Shown here: piece by piece, positions 35,998 to 46,545 of the stretch | Layout of the letters: each line of letters begins with the position of its first letter | Position numbering within the stretch: the first letter of the stretch is position 1 | DNA from: Candolleomyces eurysporus | Taxonomy: Eukaryota; Basidiomycota; Agaricomycetes; Agaricales; Psathyrellaceae | Length of the DNA stretch: 64,000 bases | Reading direction: 5' to 3' | Assembly: GCA_027579435.1 (NCBI GenBank) | Contig: JANBPK010001211.1 | Span: forward strand, 31,951 to 95,950 | Translations under genes and position numbers: made by a program | The notes under the pieces: model-generated | The model's input: the letters and a program-made list of their open reading frames with translations, nothing else | Databases searched by the model: none | Told to the model about the DNA's origin: nothing

Positions 35998-38279
35998 ATG
36001 CCTAACGACGCCAAGTCACCCGGTAGCGGCTGGCCACGGCTGGTGTACTATTGCTCAGGACATGGTATGTAACGAGCTTATTCGGACCCCTGGTACGGCA
36101 GACACCTGATGCACTTACTCCGGTAGGATATGGACACGCTACTCGGGTGTCTGCTTTCACCCGACATCTACTGAACTTGGGGCCGACCTGCGCACGACCC
36201 ACAGTCTACATCGTCTCTTCAGCACCCCAACATGTGTTCTCTGATAGCATTGCATGCGGCGCACTCTATCGCTCTGCGCACATTGACCCCGTCATTGTGC
36301 AGCCTCTAGCGTAAGTTCTAGGCCATGTTTTGACAGGTAGTCAAAATGACCTCTGACATCATCTTCCCAGTTATCGGGTGGACAGGCAGAAGAGCGTCGA
36401 CGTCTTGAAGGCATTTCTTGCACAGAAAGAAACCCTTCTAAAGCGCGAAATGAAATGGCTGAAAGAAATAGGTGCTCACGCCGTTCTGAGCGATGCAGCC
36501 TTTCTAGGATGGTGGGTCCTTAATTTCCTTGAATTGTACCTAAGCTGAACCGGAAAAACTCAGCCTTGCTGCTAAAGCCGCAGGAATACCGTCTATCCTC
36601 ATTACAAACTTCTCCTTCGATTCGGTGTACAGCTACCTTTCCACCGCAATTCTAGATGCACCTGCTTCAGGTAGCACCCAACTACACCCTGAACACACGA
36701 TGGGCGGCCTAGATGCCCTAATTCCAGATACCCCAATTCCTTGGATGGAGCTTCAACCTTTGGTTGAGCAAATATGCTCTGGCTATAGATGTGCAGACCT
36801 CTTGGTCATGCTCCCAGGGTATATCCCTATGCCATCTTTCTTCGAAGCACCCCTTTTACCAGCATCCACGTGGATCGATATCGAAACCAGGCGCATGCAT
36901 ACCCAGATTACTGAGAGCCTCTCCACCGAGTTGCATGGTCGGCCTCTACTCTCCCCTATACCATTTACCTCATCAAGCTTCGTCATTCCCCGTAAAGTAA
37001 TCTCCGCTCCACTTCTGGTGCGGTCTCCGAATAAGGAGTCGCCGGTGTACTCACCTGAAGGTCGCAAGCGTTTTCTGGAGCTCCTCGGTATCCCGAAGGA
37101 TCGTCATGGGCCCGACACCAAGATCCTCATTGTCTCTTTTGGCGGACAGCATTTCCACCAACCCAGTCGCTCCGGGAGTCGAAGTCACAGCCGAAATTCC
37201 AGCCAGGAACATCTTGAGCGGATGTTCTCGAAGCCTACGCCCTTGCAAGACAGAGTCGTCAACAATATCTCGACCCCAGTTTCTTCGCCGATGAATGGGA
37301 ATTCCCCCTCCCCTGGCTCGAAGAAAGCTTGTGGGATGTCCAATCCCAAAGGGCTGGCAATCTCATCCCGCCTTGCGACCGAGTCGCATATCTGGGTGCC
37401 CGGTGCTCCGCCAGCGTACAAGGCGTTGGGGTCGCCCACGGTTCTGACCCCCAGAGTCATGACTCCTACTTTCAACACCATTCCCCCAACACCCACTCCT
37501 GGAAACGAAGCTACCTACTTCAATTTGGAGGTGGATGACTATTATGATGATGTTCCTCGGCTCCTCCCAGACGAATCGTGGATTGCAATCGTTTGTGGAG
37601 TATCGAAAGATCAATGGGTTAATCCAGGAGAAGATATGCCAGAAGGATTCTACGTTGCGCCTAAGGATGTGTACATGCCTGACCTTACCTTGATCGCTGA
37701 CGTCTTGCTAGGCAAACTGGTGAGTACCTCGTCCTTATACGTCATACGAAGTCGAGGCAAACTGTCCTTGGCATCGCATTTGAAACCGACGATAGCTGAT
37801 TTACTTTCTTCATCTCTCATAGGGATATGGCACGGTATCTGAATGCGTTGACTCCTGTACGCCGTTCGTTTATGGTAGGCACTTCTTCTTTCATCATCTT
37901 TTTCGAATCGCGTTCTAATCGAATGCTAGTCTCACGACCGCTATTTGTCGAAGAGCATGGCCTTCGGCTCCTGCTCGAGAAGGAAGGGGTCGGGATTGAG
38001 CTTCTTCGGGAGTCTTATGAAGCAGGTGACTGGGCCACGGCTATCATGGAGGCTTACTCGAAAGGGAAGCCGAAGAAAGAGCAGAAGCGCTCAGAGATGG
38101 CTCGCGGGTTGAACGTCGATAAGCGAGATCAGGAAGGCCGGGAGCTGGCCGCCACTGTAGTCGAGTGGGTTAAGGAATGGAGCGCGAGAGTGCGGGAGGC
38201 TGAGGCTCAGAGTAGTATGGAGCTTGGCAGCGCTAGTGACAACAACAGTGTGGTAGACTGCACGTTTGGGGTGGAGTAG
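35998..38279 (+). CDS. GT-B-like glycosyltransferase, L-arabinokinase N-terminal type
   Basis: Exons 35998-36064, 36127-36310, 36371-36511, 36564-37719, 37823-37874 and 37930-38279 give 649 residues with matching phases. The N-terminus has VYYCSGHGYGHATRVSAFTR, the diagnostic HGxGHATR motif of the glycosyltransferase-like half of plant L-arabinokinase and related fungal proteins. HAVLSDAAFLGCLAAKAAGI and LITNFSFDSVYSYL follow. The C-terminal half has the donor-site-like KILIVSFGG, ESWIAIVCGVS and GYGTVSECVDSCTPFVYV ending in PLFVEEHG, as in UDP-sugar transferases. A disordered Ser/Pro insert of about 130 residues interrupts it. No kinase domain follows, so it is a stand-alone transferase-like protein of unknown acceptor. 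Confidence 0.75.
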
Positions 38280-38787
38280 TAGACAGCCTTCTCTCAGTGA
38301 TCTCCTGCTTCGTACGCAGACACCTGGTGATCTAAGGACACAGACTCTTTACAGTAGGACTTGGCATAGACTATTACCTCTAATAGAAGCGCGGACTACT
38401 TATCTAGCCTTATGATTTTTCTAATCCTTATCTGCGTGGACGCAACTCCTAACTCTACATTCAGTGATAAGGGTGGATGAGTGAGCTGAGGTGACCGAGA
38501 AAAGCCCATCGTCGACCGGTGCTGTACTCCAAGTTATCCCATTCCGACCATTTCACTATCTCTACTTTTCATTTCATTCCCGCTGTCACATTTCTTTCTT
38601 CTCCTTCAAGACTCTTCACCTGCGCACACTGGCCTGGTGACCAGCCGTCCCGCTGCGATACCTATATGGAGCGCGTGGGAAGGTCGCGATCTGCCGTCAA
38701 TATAGGCCCGGCACCAAACAGGAACATACCCGTCGCAGTGCGAGCGAGTTCTGCTGCTGTTACGTTCTACCTTTCTTACAAGCCACT
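38280..38787. other. Intergenic / promoter of the amino-acid transporter
   Basis: No gene seen; pyrimidine-rich sequence before the ATG at 38788. Confidence 0.4.
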
Positions 38788-41511
38788 ATGTCCTCTCCAT
38801 CGCAGCCCATAAGCATCAAGAGCCCGAAACCTCAACAGGTCGCAGAGGGCGCTCCATCGTCGTTTGTGCCATCGAGCCTGGGCACCCCAAATCTCAATGC
38901 ATTTCGAGGACCTTTCCTTGGAACACCTCCAGTACCCAATATTCCTCTAAGAAGCTCGACACCGCTGCAGAGAACGGGCTCTCCTGCGTTGGGTACCATC
39001 CCGTTGAACGAACCGTCGCCGAGACGCCTCCCCATCTCACCTCCATACGTTGGAAGTGTACCTCAGAGCATTCGCGCCGGGATCCTCGCCACGGGCGGGA
39101 GCCCAGGTCCACTCTTACCGCCCTCGCTGGAGTTTGAAGGGTTGACGGATGAAGACAAGGCTAGGGTCTTGAGGAGGCATTTGGTATCGAAGGAGGAGAG
39201 GCTGGGCACGCCAAAGCCTGAAAAGGCCGCATCTATCGCACCCTCGGAACTTGAGGTGCCGTATCAGCCAGAGGCCGGGCCATCGTCGAGACGTTCGTCA
39301 GACGGGACGCCACAGCCATTCCTCCATGGCGAAGAAGAGACGGACCCTTTCCCTATACCATATCATGCGCCTGGTGCAGACGTGACGTGAGTAATTTTTC
39401 ATCTCAGTACTGAATCAGAGAAGAATTGGGATGCTGAAAATGTTTGTTGTGCATTTGGTTCGAACTTTCGAACGACTACAGACATGATATCTATAAGTGG
39501 CATGCAGACCAGACACGTTCGAGGAAGCGGGCGGTGTCATTCCACGCTCTCAATGCGCCTCAGGATCCTGCGTTCGAGCATATTCATGAACCCGGTGGAT
39601 TCCGTCGCAACTACATGAAGCTACGGGCTACTGAACAGGGAACGGAGGAACCGGTTATGTTGGACAACTTTATTGATTTCTTGACGCTCTTTGGTCATTT
39701 CGTGAGTTCAACTTGTCACTATGGATAGAGTATAAATTGACGAGTGAGCGGTACAGGCTGGTGAAGACCTGGAGGAAGAAGACGACGAGAAAGAGGACGA
39801 GGAAGATCTTCTTGAGGAGGCGCTGATCGGCACGTCGGGTGAACCTGAACTTGACGAGAATACCCCGCTTATTCGACAAGCATCCGTGTCGAGGAATCGC
39901 TCTCGTTCTCGAAGAAGGCGATCAGGCTCTGTCGGTCCAGGTGGAGGAAACGCTACGGTCACTCAGGCAGTTCTGATGGTGAGGTTCCTTGAATGATTGC
40001 TGTGCTCTTTGTCTAATGGGTTCGTAGCTTTTGAAATCCTTCATTGGAACTGGTGTACTCTTCCTTGGCAAGGCTTTCTTGAACGGAGGTCTTTTGTTCT
40101 CCGCGTTGACTTTCGTCTTCATTGCTGCCATTTCTCTCTACTCCTTCCTTTTGCTCGTGAAAACCAAGTTCGTTGTATCCGGCAGTTTCGGAGGTATGTC
40201 ACTACCAAAAACATTCCCAGTTTACGTTTGCTCACTGCGTTCTCGAAGACCTGGGTGGTGCCCTATACGGCCCCTGGATGCGCTACCTTATCCTCGGCTC
40301 TATCGTCGTCTCCCAAATCGGATTTGTGTCGGCATACACTATCTTCGTCGCAGAGAACCTTCAATCATTCGTCCTCGGTATCACCCACTGCCTCAAACTC
40401 ATCCCGGTTCCATACTTCATCCTCATGCAACTTGTCATCTTCTTGCCTTTGGCGCTTATTCGTGATCTCGCAAAGTTGAGCTCGACGGCGCTGATTGCCG
40501 ATGCTTTCATTTTGGTTGGACTGGTGTATATCTTCGGGAGCGAGATCAGTATCATTGCAGACCGAGGTATTGCGGACGTGAAGATGTTCAATCCAAAGGA
40601 CTTCCCTCTGTTCATCGGGTACGTAAACCTGTTCATTCTATGGTCATTGTGAACTCATAAAGTCGTTGCGTCATGTAGGACTGCGGTGTTCTCGTTCGAA
40701 GGTATCGGACTCGTCATTCCGATTACCGATGCTATGCGCGAGCCACACAAGTTCCCCAAGGCATTGAGTGGCGTAATGGCCTTCCTAGTCGGTATGTTTA
40801 TCACGTTGATTCTATTCATAGAAAACTGGGTGGCTCATTATTTTTTGTATCTCCACAAGTCCTCTTCGGTGGTGCTGGTGCACTTGCATACCTTACGTTC
40901 GGCTCGGAGATCCAGACCGTCGTCCTCGTGAATTTGGACTCCAAGAGCAAGATGGTTCAGTCTGTGCAGTTCCTTTATGCGCTCGCTATTCTCCTCTCCG
41001 TTCCTCTGCAGCTCTTCCCTGCTGTTCGGATCTTGGAGAATGGGATCTTCACTGGGAGTGGCAAAGGAGATCCGAGAGTCAAGTGGCAGAAGAATTTGTT
41101 CAGGTTTGCTATGGTTGGCTTGTGTACGGTGATCAGCTGGGCAGGTGCTGCGGATTTGGATAAGTTTGTTGCGTTCATTGGAAGTTTCGCCTGGTGAGTT
41201 CCGGTTCTATTTTCGTTCAATTATTAGGATACTGATCGGTGACGGTATTTATGACTAGTGTGCCGTTGTGCTATGTCTACCCTGCTATGCTCCATTACAA
41301 GGCTGCAGCGCATACGAGGAAGCAGAAGATTGCAGATCTGGCGATGATCATCTTTGGCTTGGTCGCTGCTGCGTATACCACTACTCAAACTCTCAGAGTG
41401 AGTTTCCTGTTTTTCTCGTCTAGTTCTCATAGGCATGAACTGATGTATATATAGCTCATGATGGCGCCCAGTGCGGAGCCTGGTTCACCTTATGGAAATT
41501 GCGAGGCCTGA
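38788..41511 (+). CDS. Vacuolar amino-acid transporter, AVT3/AVT4-like (AAAP family)
   Basis: The first exon (38788-39386) and two more encode a long cytosolic leader rich in Ser/Pro with an acidic part (GEDLEEEDDEKEDEEDLLEE) and the DENTPLIRQ segment typical of vacuole-sorted transporters. The membrane part starts with LLKSFIGTGVLFLGKAFLNG, the signature of the family. It continues with ISLYSFLLLVKTKFVVSGSF, GGALYGPWMRYLILGSIVVS, FSFEGIGLVIPITDAMREP and LFPAVRILENGIF. About ten helices are seen, ending near LADLAMIIF and TTQTLRL. Yeast Avt3 and Avt4 export neutral amino acids from the vacuole. Introns are short; the exon near 40790-40870 (between FLV and LFGGAGALAYLTFGSEIQ) was placed by homology only. 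Confidence 0.88.
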
Positions 41512-41825
41512 AGAAACCTCGGGTTAGTGTTGGAGCTTGGTACTCCAAACGCTGGTTCCATCGCATGGCACGAGGAACACCCGCCTGCATAGAGCTATAT
41601 TCATACATACTACCTGATTTATGTGTGGGACTCTCTCATTCGTTCGTTCATTGCTCACTTGAATCTTCAATCGCTAGGAATACTTCTACCCATGCTTGCT
41701 TGCGTTGCAGTTTCGATGCCCTCATTGCATTGTAGATCACTTTGGAATATGGAGCGGTAGAATACATAGTATACAGTAGACACACAGAATTCCTATTGAT
41801 ACATGATCATTGCATTGGTATTGCT
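41512..41825. other. Convergent 3' flanks
   Basis: Spacer between the stops of the transporter and the small protein. AT-rich, no gene. Confidence 0.4.
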
Positions 41826-42369
41826 CTACCCGATGTTCTTGAAGTCGTGCTGGTCGCCTCTGAGCTGCCTTTCGTGGTGGTCTGTACCGGTGGGCGCGAC
41901 GGTGGCTGCGTGTTCCCTCATCCCTTGGTCATCCATCTTGGACATGGCACCCCCGTGACCGGGATGAGGTAGCTGGGACGACTGAGAGGGACCGCTGGTG
42001 TCGCCAGCGTGCATTGCGAAGGGGTCGGTCCTCATCTGCAACCTCGAGTGTTAATGATGAATTGGATTGAGTTGGCAAATGAACTCACGTCGGCTTCACG
42101 AGCCCTGCGCTTTTCCTCGCCGGACACGATATCCTTGCCGTGCTGGATTTCTTCAGGGTTTCGCATGATGGTGCCTTTGAGCTCTTCCTTGATTCCAGTG
42201 ATCTTTTCACCGAGGGTCTAGAAGGGCGGATGTGAGCAATTTGATAAACCTCGGTGTAACGAACGGCCATTCAATGACTTACGGGGCTCAGACTGAAATG
42301 GGGGCCGTAGCCGACTTTGCCTGAGTGGGTTTGGGGAGGGTATTCGTCTTGGCTGGCTTGGCTGGACAT
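41826..42369 (-). CDS. Small conserved fungal-type protein, unknown role
   Basis: Exons 42283-42369, 42089-42217 and 41826-42035 give 141 residues. The conserved core appears to be TLGEKITGIKEELKGTIMRN followed by PEEIQHGKDIVSGEEKRRAR and EADMRTDPF. This pattern is familiar from short fungal proteins of unknown function: amphipathic, with a CsbD-like K/E-rich helix. The tail is His/Gly/Gln-rich and disordered. The ATG at 42367-42369 was preferred because the longer version adds a Cys/Pro-rich leader without character. Its promoter is shared, head to head, with the peroxiredoxin-like gene. Confidence 0.65.
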
Positions 42370-42608
42370 ATTTGCAGTGGTATTCTGCACTCCTGCCCTA
42401 CAAGCAGGGTTTATATGGGTGCCAGTGGGGTACATGACGCAGGGCGGAGATGACATCATCGGGCCGACGCCGGCGTTAATAGACGGAAGTCTGGATGATG
42501 GTCGCCTGCATCGAACGGATGCTCTTCAACGTCTACTGCTGCCATGGCCACGTGGGTATCCTCTAAATACCTGCATGCGTCCTTCATGGTCGTCGTTTCT
42601 ACGCCCTG

Positions 42609-45600
42609 ATGCATCGCTATCCAGCCCCAGACCCCTCCGATCCCTGGGCACCTCTCTGGGTCTTGAGGAGCAAGGCCGCAACGGCGAGCTCGAGGCCTTC
42701 GACGGCGGAGACAGCCCCATTGCCACCGCCAGTCATCGCGCGGTCAGCGCGGCCACGCTCGAGTCCTGGCTATCTGTCAGGCTCGATATCGCCTCCCTTT
42801 GACAATCGTGGTCATTATACTGTAACAACACCATCCACCGCGTCGCCTCTGGCCTCGAGCGTTTTATTATCTGCAAGCCCGCCGCAGAGTCCTCGCTCTT
42901 CTCTGTCTCGGCCGAGTCTTCCATCACCTTTGGACGCCATCGGTCGAGAAGAGAATCGATACCAGGTGCCAGAGTTCGGCTCCAAGCATCAAGCTCGTGC
43001 CCAAGAACTCGTTGATGATTATGTCCATGACAAGGCTCGAAAGAGGTCCCAAGGCAAATTCTCCCGTTTGTTCTTGGGATCTATCAAGACTAGCACGAGC
43101 ACCAGCTCCACTCCTGGCTTCGAGGAAAAGCGCTCGAGCCCCATAGCGCTTCCACGGGAACGTACGAACAGCCAGCCTGGCCTTTCTCTTCATCAAAACC
43201 ATTATCAACGTGCAAAATCTCATCATCGTGCCCTGTCTTCTAATGCCAAACCCACGATATCGTCTCCGGTCATTTCCACGCTTGTTTGGGAATCTCAGAT
43301 GACGGACAGAAAGTTCGTTCCCATCGCCGCCAGTCCAATCCTGGAAAATGCTACTTCTGTTCAACAGCAACAAAATGTCGGCACGCCGTTCAATGGAGCG
43401 TTGAATGATACATCGGAGAATCCTGCTGGAATGGCGATAGTAGGGAGTGATGCACGCTGCTATACGAATGGCACGAATTGTATAAAGTCCCCCACTCCAT
43501 CAACAGCATCTCGCCCAGTTACTCCCCCTCGTTATCCTTCTTCCGATATGCATGACGACAGCGGCGTAGAGTTACAAGACTCTCAAGACAGGCTTGTGCC
43601 CTCGGCCTCGCCGCATACGCCCCGTAAACCGGTACCTTCTCTGCGGCTGGCTCCGTTAACGACCACGGCAAGCCAGAGGTCATCACAATCATCCTACTTT
43701 GAAGTCTTCAGCACCCCGCTCTCATCGCCTGTTGATTCTGAAGATACCCTCCACCAAGAAGGTTCAAGCCAAGCAACTACCCTCGCCGCCCCTCCACCAT
43801 CGTCGCCATTCGGACCCCCTAGAAGCCCTCTTCGTTCTCCAAACACTGTATTACTCCACCCTCCTATGCCCGATACCTCTGTGCAGACACCGCAATCGGC
43901 AAGCAGCACCAAAGCCCAGTGTCCGTGTTCCAGTACCATTCCAGTACCGATATTTCAGCGTCCCATTCAGACTGAATGGTCGATCCCTTCCACCGATCAA
44001 CTTGCATATGCAGCATCGCTACCAATATACCAAAGTGACGGCACCCCCATCGAATTTGGTTCCCTCTTTACCGAGCACCGAGCTATAATCCTCTTTCTGC
44101 GGCATTTTTTTTTGTCCTCTATGCCAGGACTACGTCAAAACTTTGGCGGAGCTCATCCGCCAGCCTGCGTTCAAGGAGACAGGGGCTCTATGTCCCTTTG
44201 ACGAAGTGGATGCGCGGGTGCCTGACAATGGCGAAGAGGATGCAGGACAAGGGTTGCCCAAGCAGGTCCAGCTAGTGCTAATTAGCTGCGGGAAGGCGAG
44301 CCTGGCGGACAAGTACAGGAATATGTTTGAACTCCCGTTTAGGATGTTCACGGATCCGGAGATGAGACTGTACGAAGCGCTTGGGATGGGCAAGATGGGC
44401 CGTGGTGGTGGTGGTAGTGGGGATAAGCTTCATCATGCGCAGGCGCATGCAGAGGTCGAGAAGGAGACGGCTGAGAATGAGAAGAATGTTGAGGGTGAGC
44501 CTGTAGAGCGGGCGGTATCGCCCATGGCAACGGTGACGAGGAGAAGCTTTGATAATGGCAATGGGTCGTATGTCAAGCATGGACTGATGGGTGGGATCGG
44601 GATGGTGGTCATGCGGGCTTTGAAGGCGGGTATGCCTATCTGGGAGAATGGGGGCGATATTGCGCAGCTGGGTGGAGAGTTTGTGCTTGGTCCGGGGTGA
44701 GTTTTGGTGCTTCGATGTCAAGTCCAGGTTCGAGCAATTGAGTTGATCATGATTTTTTGCAGGATGACATGTGTGTTCGCTCATCGAATGCAACATCCGA
44801 AGGGACATGCACCTGTGCTCGAGGTGTTGAAAGCTGCCAATGTCAATATACCAGACGAAGTCTTGCAATCCCTCGGTGTTTCAGGACCAACATCCCTGGC
44901 CTTGGTTTCCGAATCTGATGTGTCGTCGATATCGTTCGCACCCCCTCCTAGCGTAATCTGCGTTCCAGGTCCATCGAAACCCACTCAACAACCTGAAGGG
45001 AAGGAGAATAAGCTGACCAAGAAGAAGTCGGTATCGTCGAGTGTGTCTACGGTTCGGAGGAGCGGGTCGTTCAAAACTTTGACCTCCTTGGTATCACCTT
45101 CACCCCCGCTGCAGAGCGTCAATGGCCATGGCAGTACCAATGCAAGAGCGATGAAGAGGCTCGGGATATCACCGTCGTCCGTTGACCGGCACGCTGGGAG
45201 TAGCGGCAAGAAGTCCTCTAGGAAGCACCATCACACGCATTCTTCCATCCTCTCCCAGATCTTGGACGGGGGCTCTGGAAAGGACTATCGCAACGACGAT
45301 CGGCATACTCGTTCGGCACCAGCGGTCACGATACCTCTACCACCCGCCAAAACCACTTTCGCCACCTCTAGCTCGCGTTCACTTGTGGACGAGGAGGAAC
45401 AAACGTGGATGGAGAGTAGGCAGAGAGACTTGGAGGCGTTGAGACAGAGAAAGGATACGAGGAGGCGGACGGGGACTCCTGGGAGTGTGAGTCTGAGCGG
45501 ACGGGCGAGTGCTATGAGCTCGCCAGTGCCGGTGCCGGTGCCGCTGGGGAGCAGCGGGAGTGCTGGTGCTGCTGCTGCTGCTGCTGCTGAGAATGGCCAC

Positions 45601-45888
45601 CCCAGCGATTCTCATTCGCCAGAACATCGCGGCTCCCACTCGTCACATCAGGTTGACACCGACTCGGGCTATGGCAGTGGGCTGTCGAATACGAATGGGA
45701 GGGTTGAGAGTGGGAGAGGTCATACCGTTGATGAGAGTGGGGTTCTGGTGCGGCCACGAGGCGAGGTTTTGGTCCACGAGCTTCCGTTCCCCTCTGAAGG
45801 TGAAGATACCATCAGGAGGGTGAGGACGAAGTTGAAATCGAGGACGAAATCGTTCTCTGCCTCTGTAAGGAGTATTTTCAGGGGTTGA
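42609..45888 (+). CDS. Large protein with AhpC/TSA antioxidant (peroxiredoxin-like) domain
   Basis: Exons 42609-44696 and 44763-45888. As given, the frame breaks at a run of nine T (44105-44113). With eight T the frame is continuous and encodes RHFFCPLCQDYVKTLAELI, the CxxC active site of the AhpC-TSA_2/PRXL2-like family, giving about 1070 residues. The order is: disordered Ser/Pro leader to about residue 440; thioredoxin-fold domain (LAYAASLPIYQSDGTPIEF, FLRHFFCPLC, VQLVLISCGKASLADKYRN, FTDPEMRLYEALGM, GGEFVLGPGMTCVFAHRMQH) to about 720; and a disordered, Ser/Arg-rich tail with a poly-Ala run. Usual family members are near 200 residues. The role is probably thiol redox chemistry. Whether the T run is a sequencing error or a real mutation cannot be decided here. 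Confidence 0.75.
44105..44113. other. T9 run breaking the peroxiredoxin-like frame
   Basis: The frame upstream and the frame downstream differ by exactly one base, and the break falls inside the catalytic CPLC motif. An over-called homopolymer is the simplest reading. Confidence 0.75.
45567..45589 (+). repeat. GCT trinucleotide run coding poly-Ala
   Basis: Seven to eight GCT units in the disordered tail of the peroxiredoxin-like protein; a candidate length-variable microsatellite. Confidence 0.8.
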
Positions 45889-46545
45889 ACCCCGGCATCG
45901 CTCTTTTGGAGTTCTCTTCTTTTTTTGCCCTGCCATCGGGGTGCATGTAGCCATTTGTATTGCAAGGCTACGATGGCATCCGTTCGTTCTTTTCCACTTG
46001 TTGTATGTCCCATTTTATGCGTAGTTATTAGGGTTTATTATGTTGTACAAGGGTTGGCAGTCGTGCCAGTGGGTCTCGAGGGGCGAACACACATCTAATT
46101 TATTCTGGCGTTTCTTATGCAGTCCTCTCTTTCGAAAAACCCAAATTCTTAATATTAATGTTCAACTCAATCTCGGCGGTATAGAAAAAGATATGATTGA
46201 CTGTTCAAACGTGACATTCAAAAAAAAAAGGTTGGCAAACTAATACCCTAGACCTTAAGCTAGATACTGTTACATATACGAATGAATCTACTATGTAATG
46301 CGATGAATCATGATTAAATTTTGCAGCTACTACTCGTGAACGTGAAATGCGAACTTGACTTTCAAATGATTTCGGATGGGGTGGAATGGAATGCAGGGAA
46401 CAAGATATTAGAAACGACTATGATGGTATGGGTGGATGGATGGATGGGTGAATATGAATGGACGATTAAAGGATGAATAAATTGATGACGTTGATGGAGG
46501 GCGGCGAAGCATGACAAGGAGGTATCAAGGCCGGGACGACGAAGC
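45889..46545. other. Convergent 3' flanks
   Basis: Spacer between convergent stops. It includes A-rich and GATGGATGGATGG-like simple sequence near 46430-46450; no gene. Confidence 0.45.

Noticed and set aside
46425..46455. GATG-GATG simple repeat as a regulatory array
   Set aside because: Short microsatellite in a convergent 3' spacer; no evidence of function.
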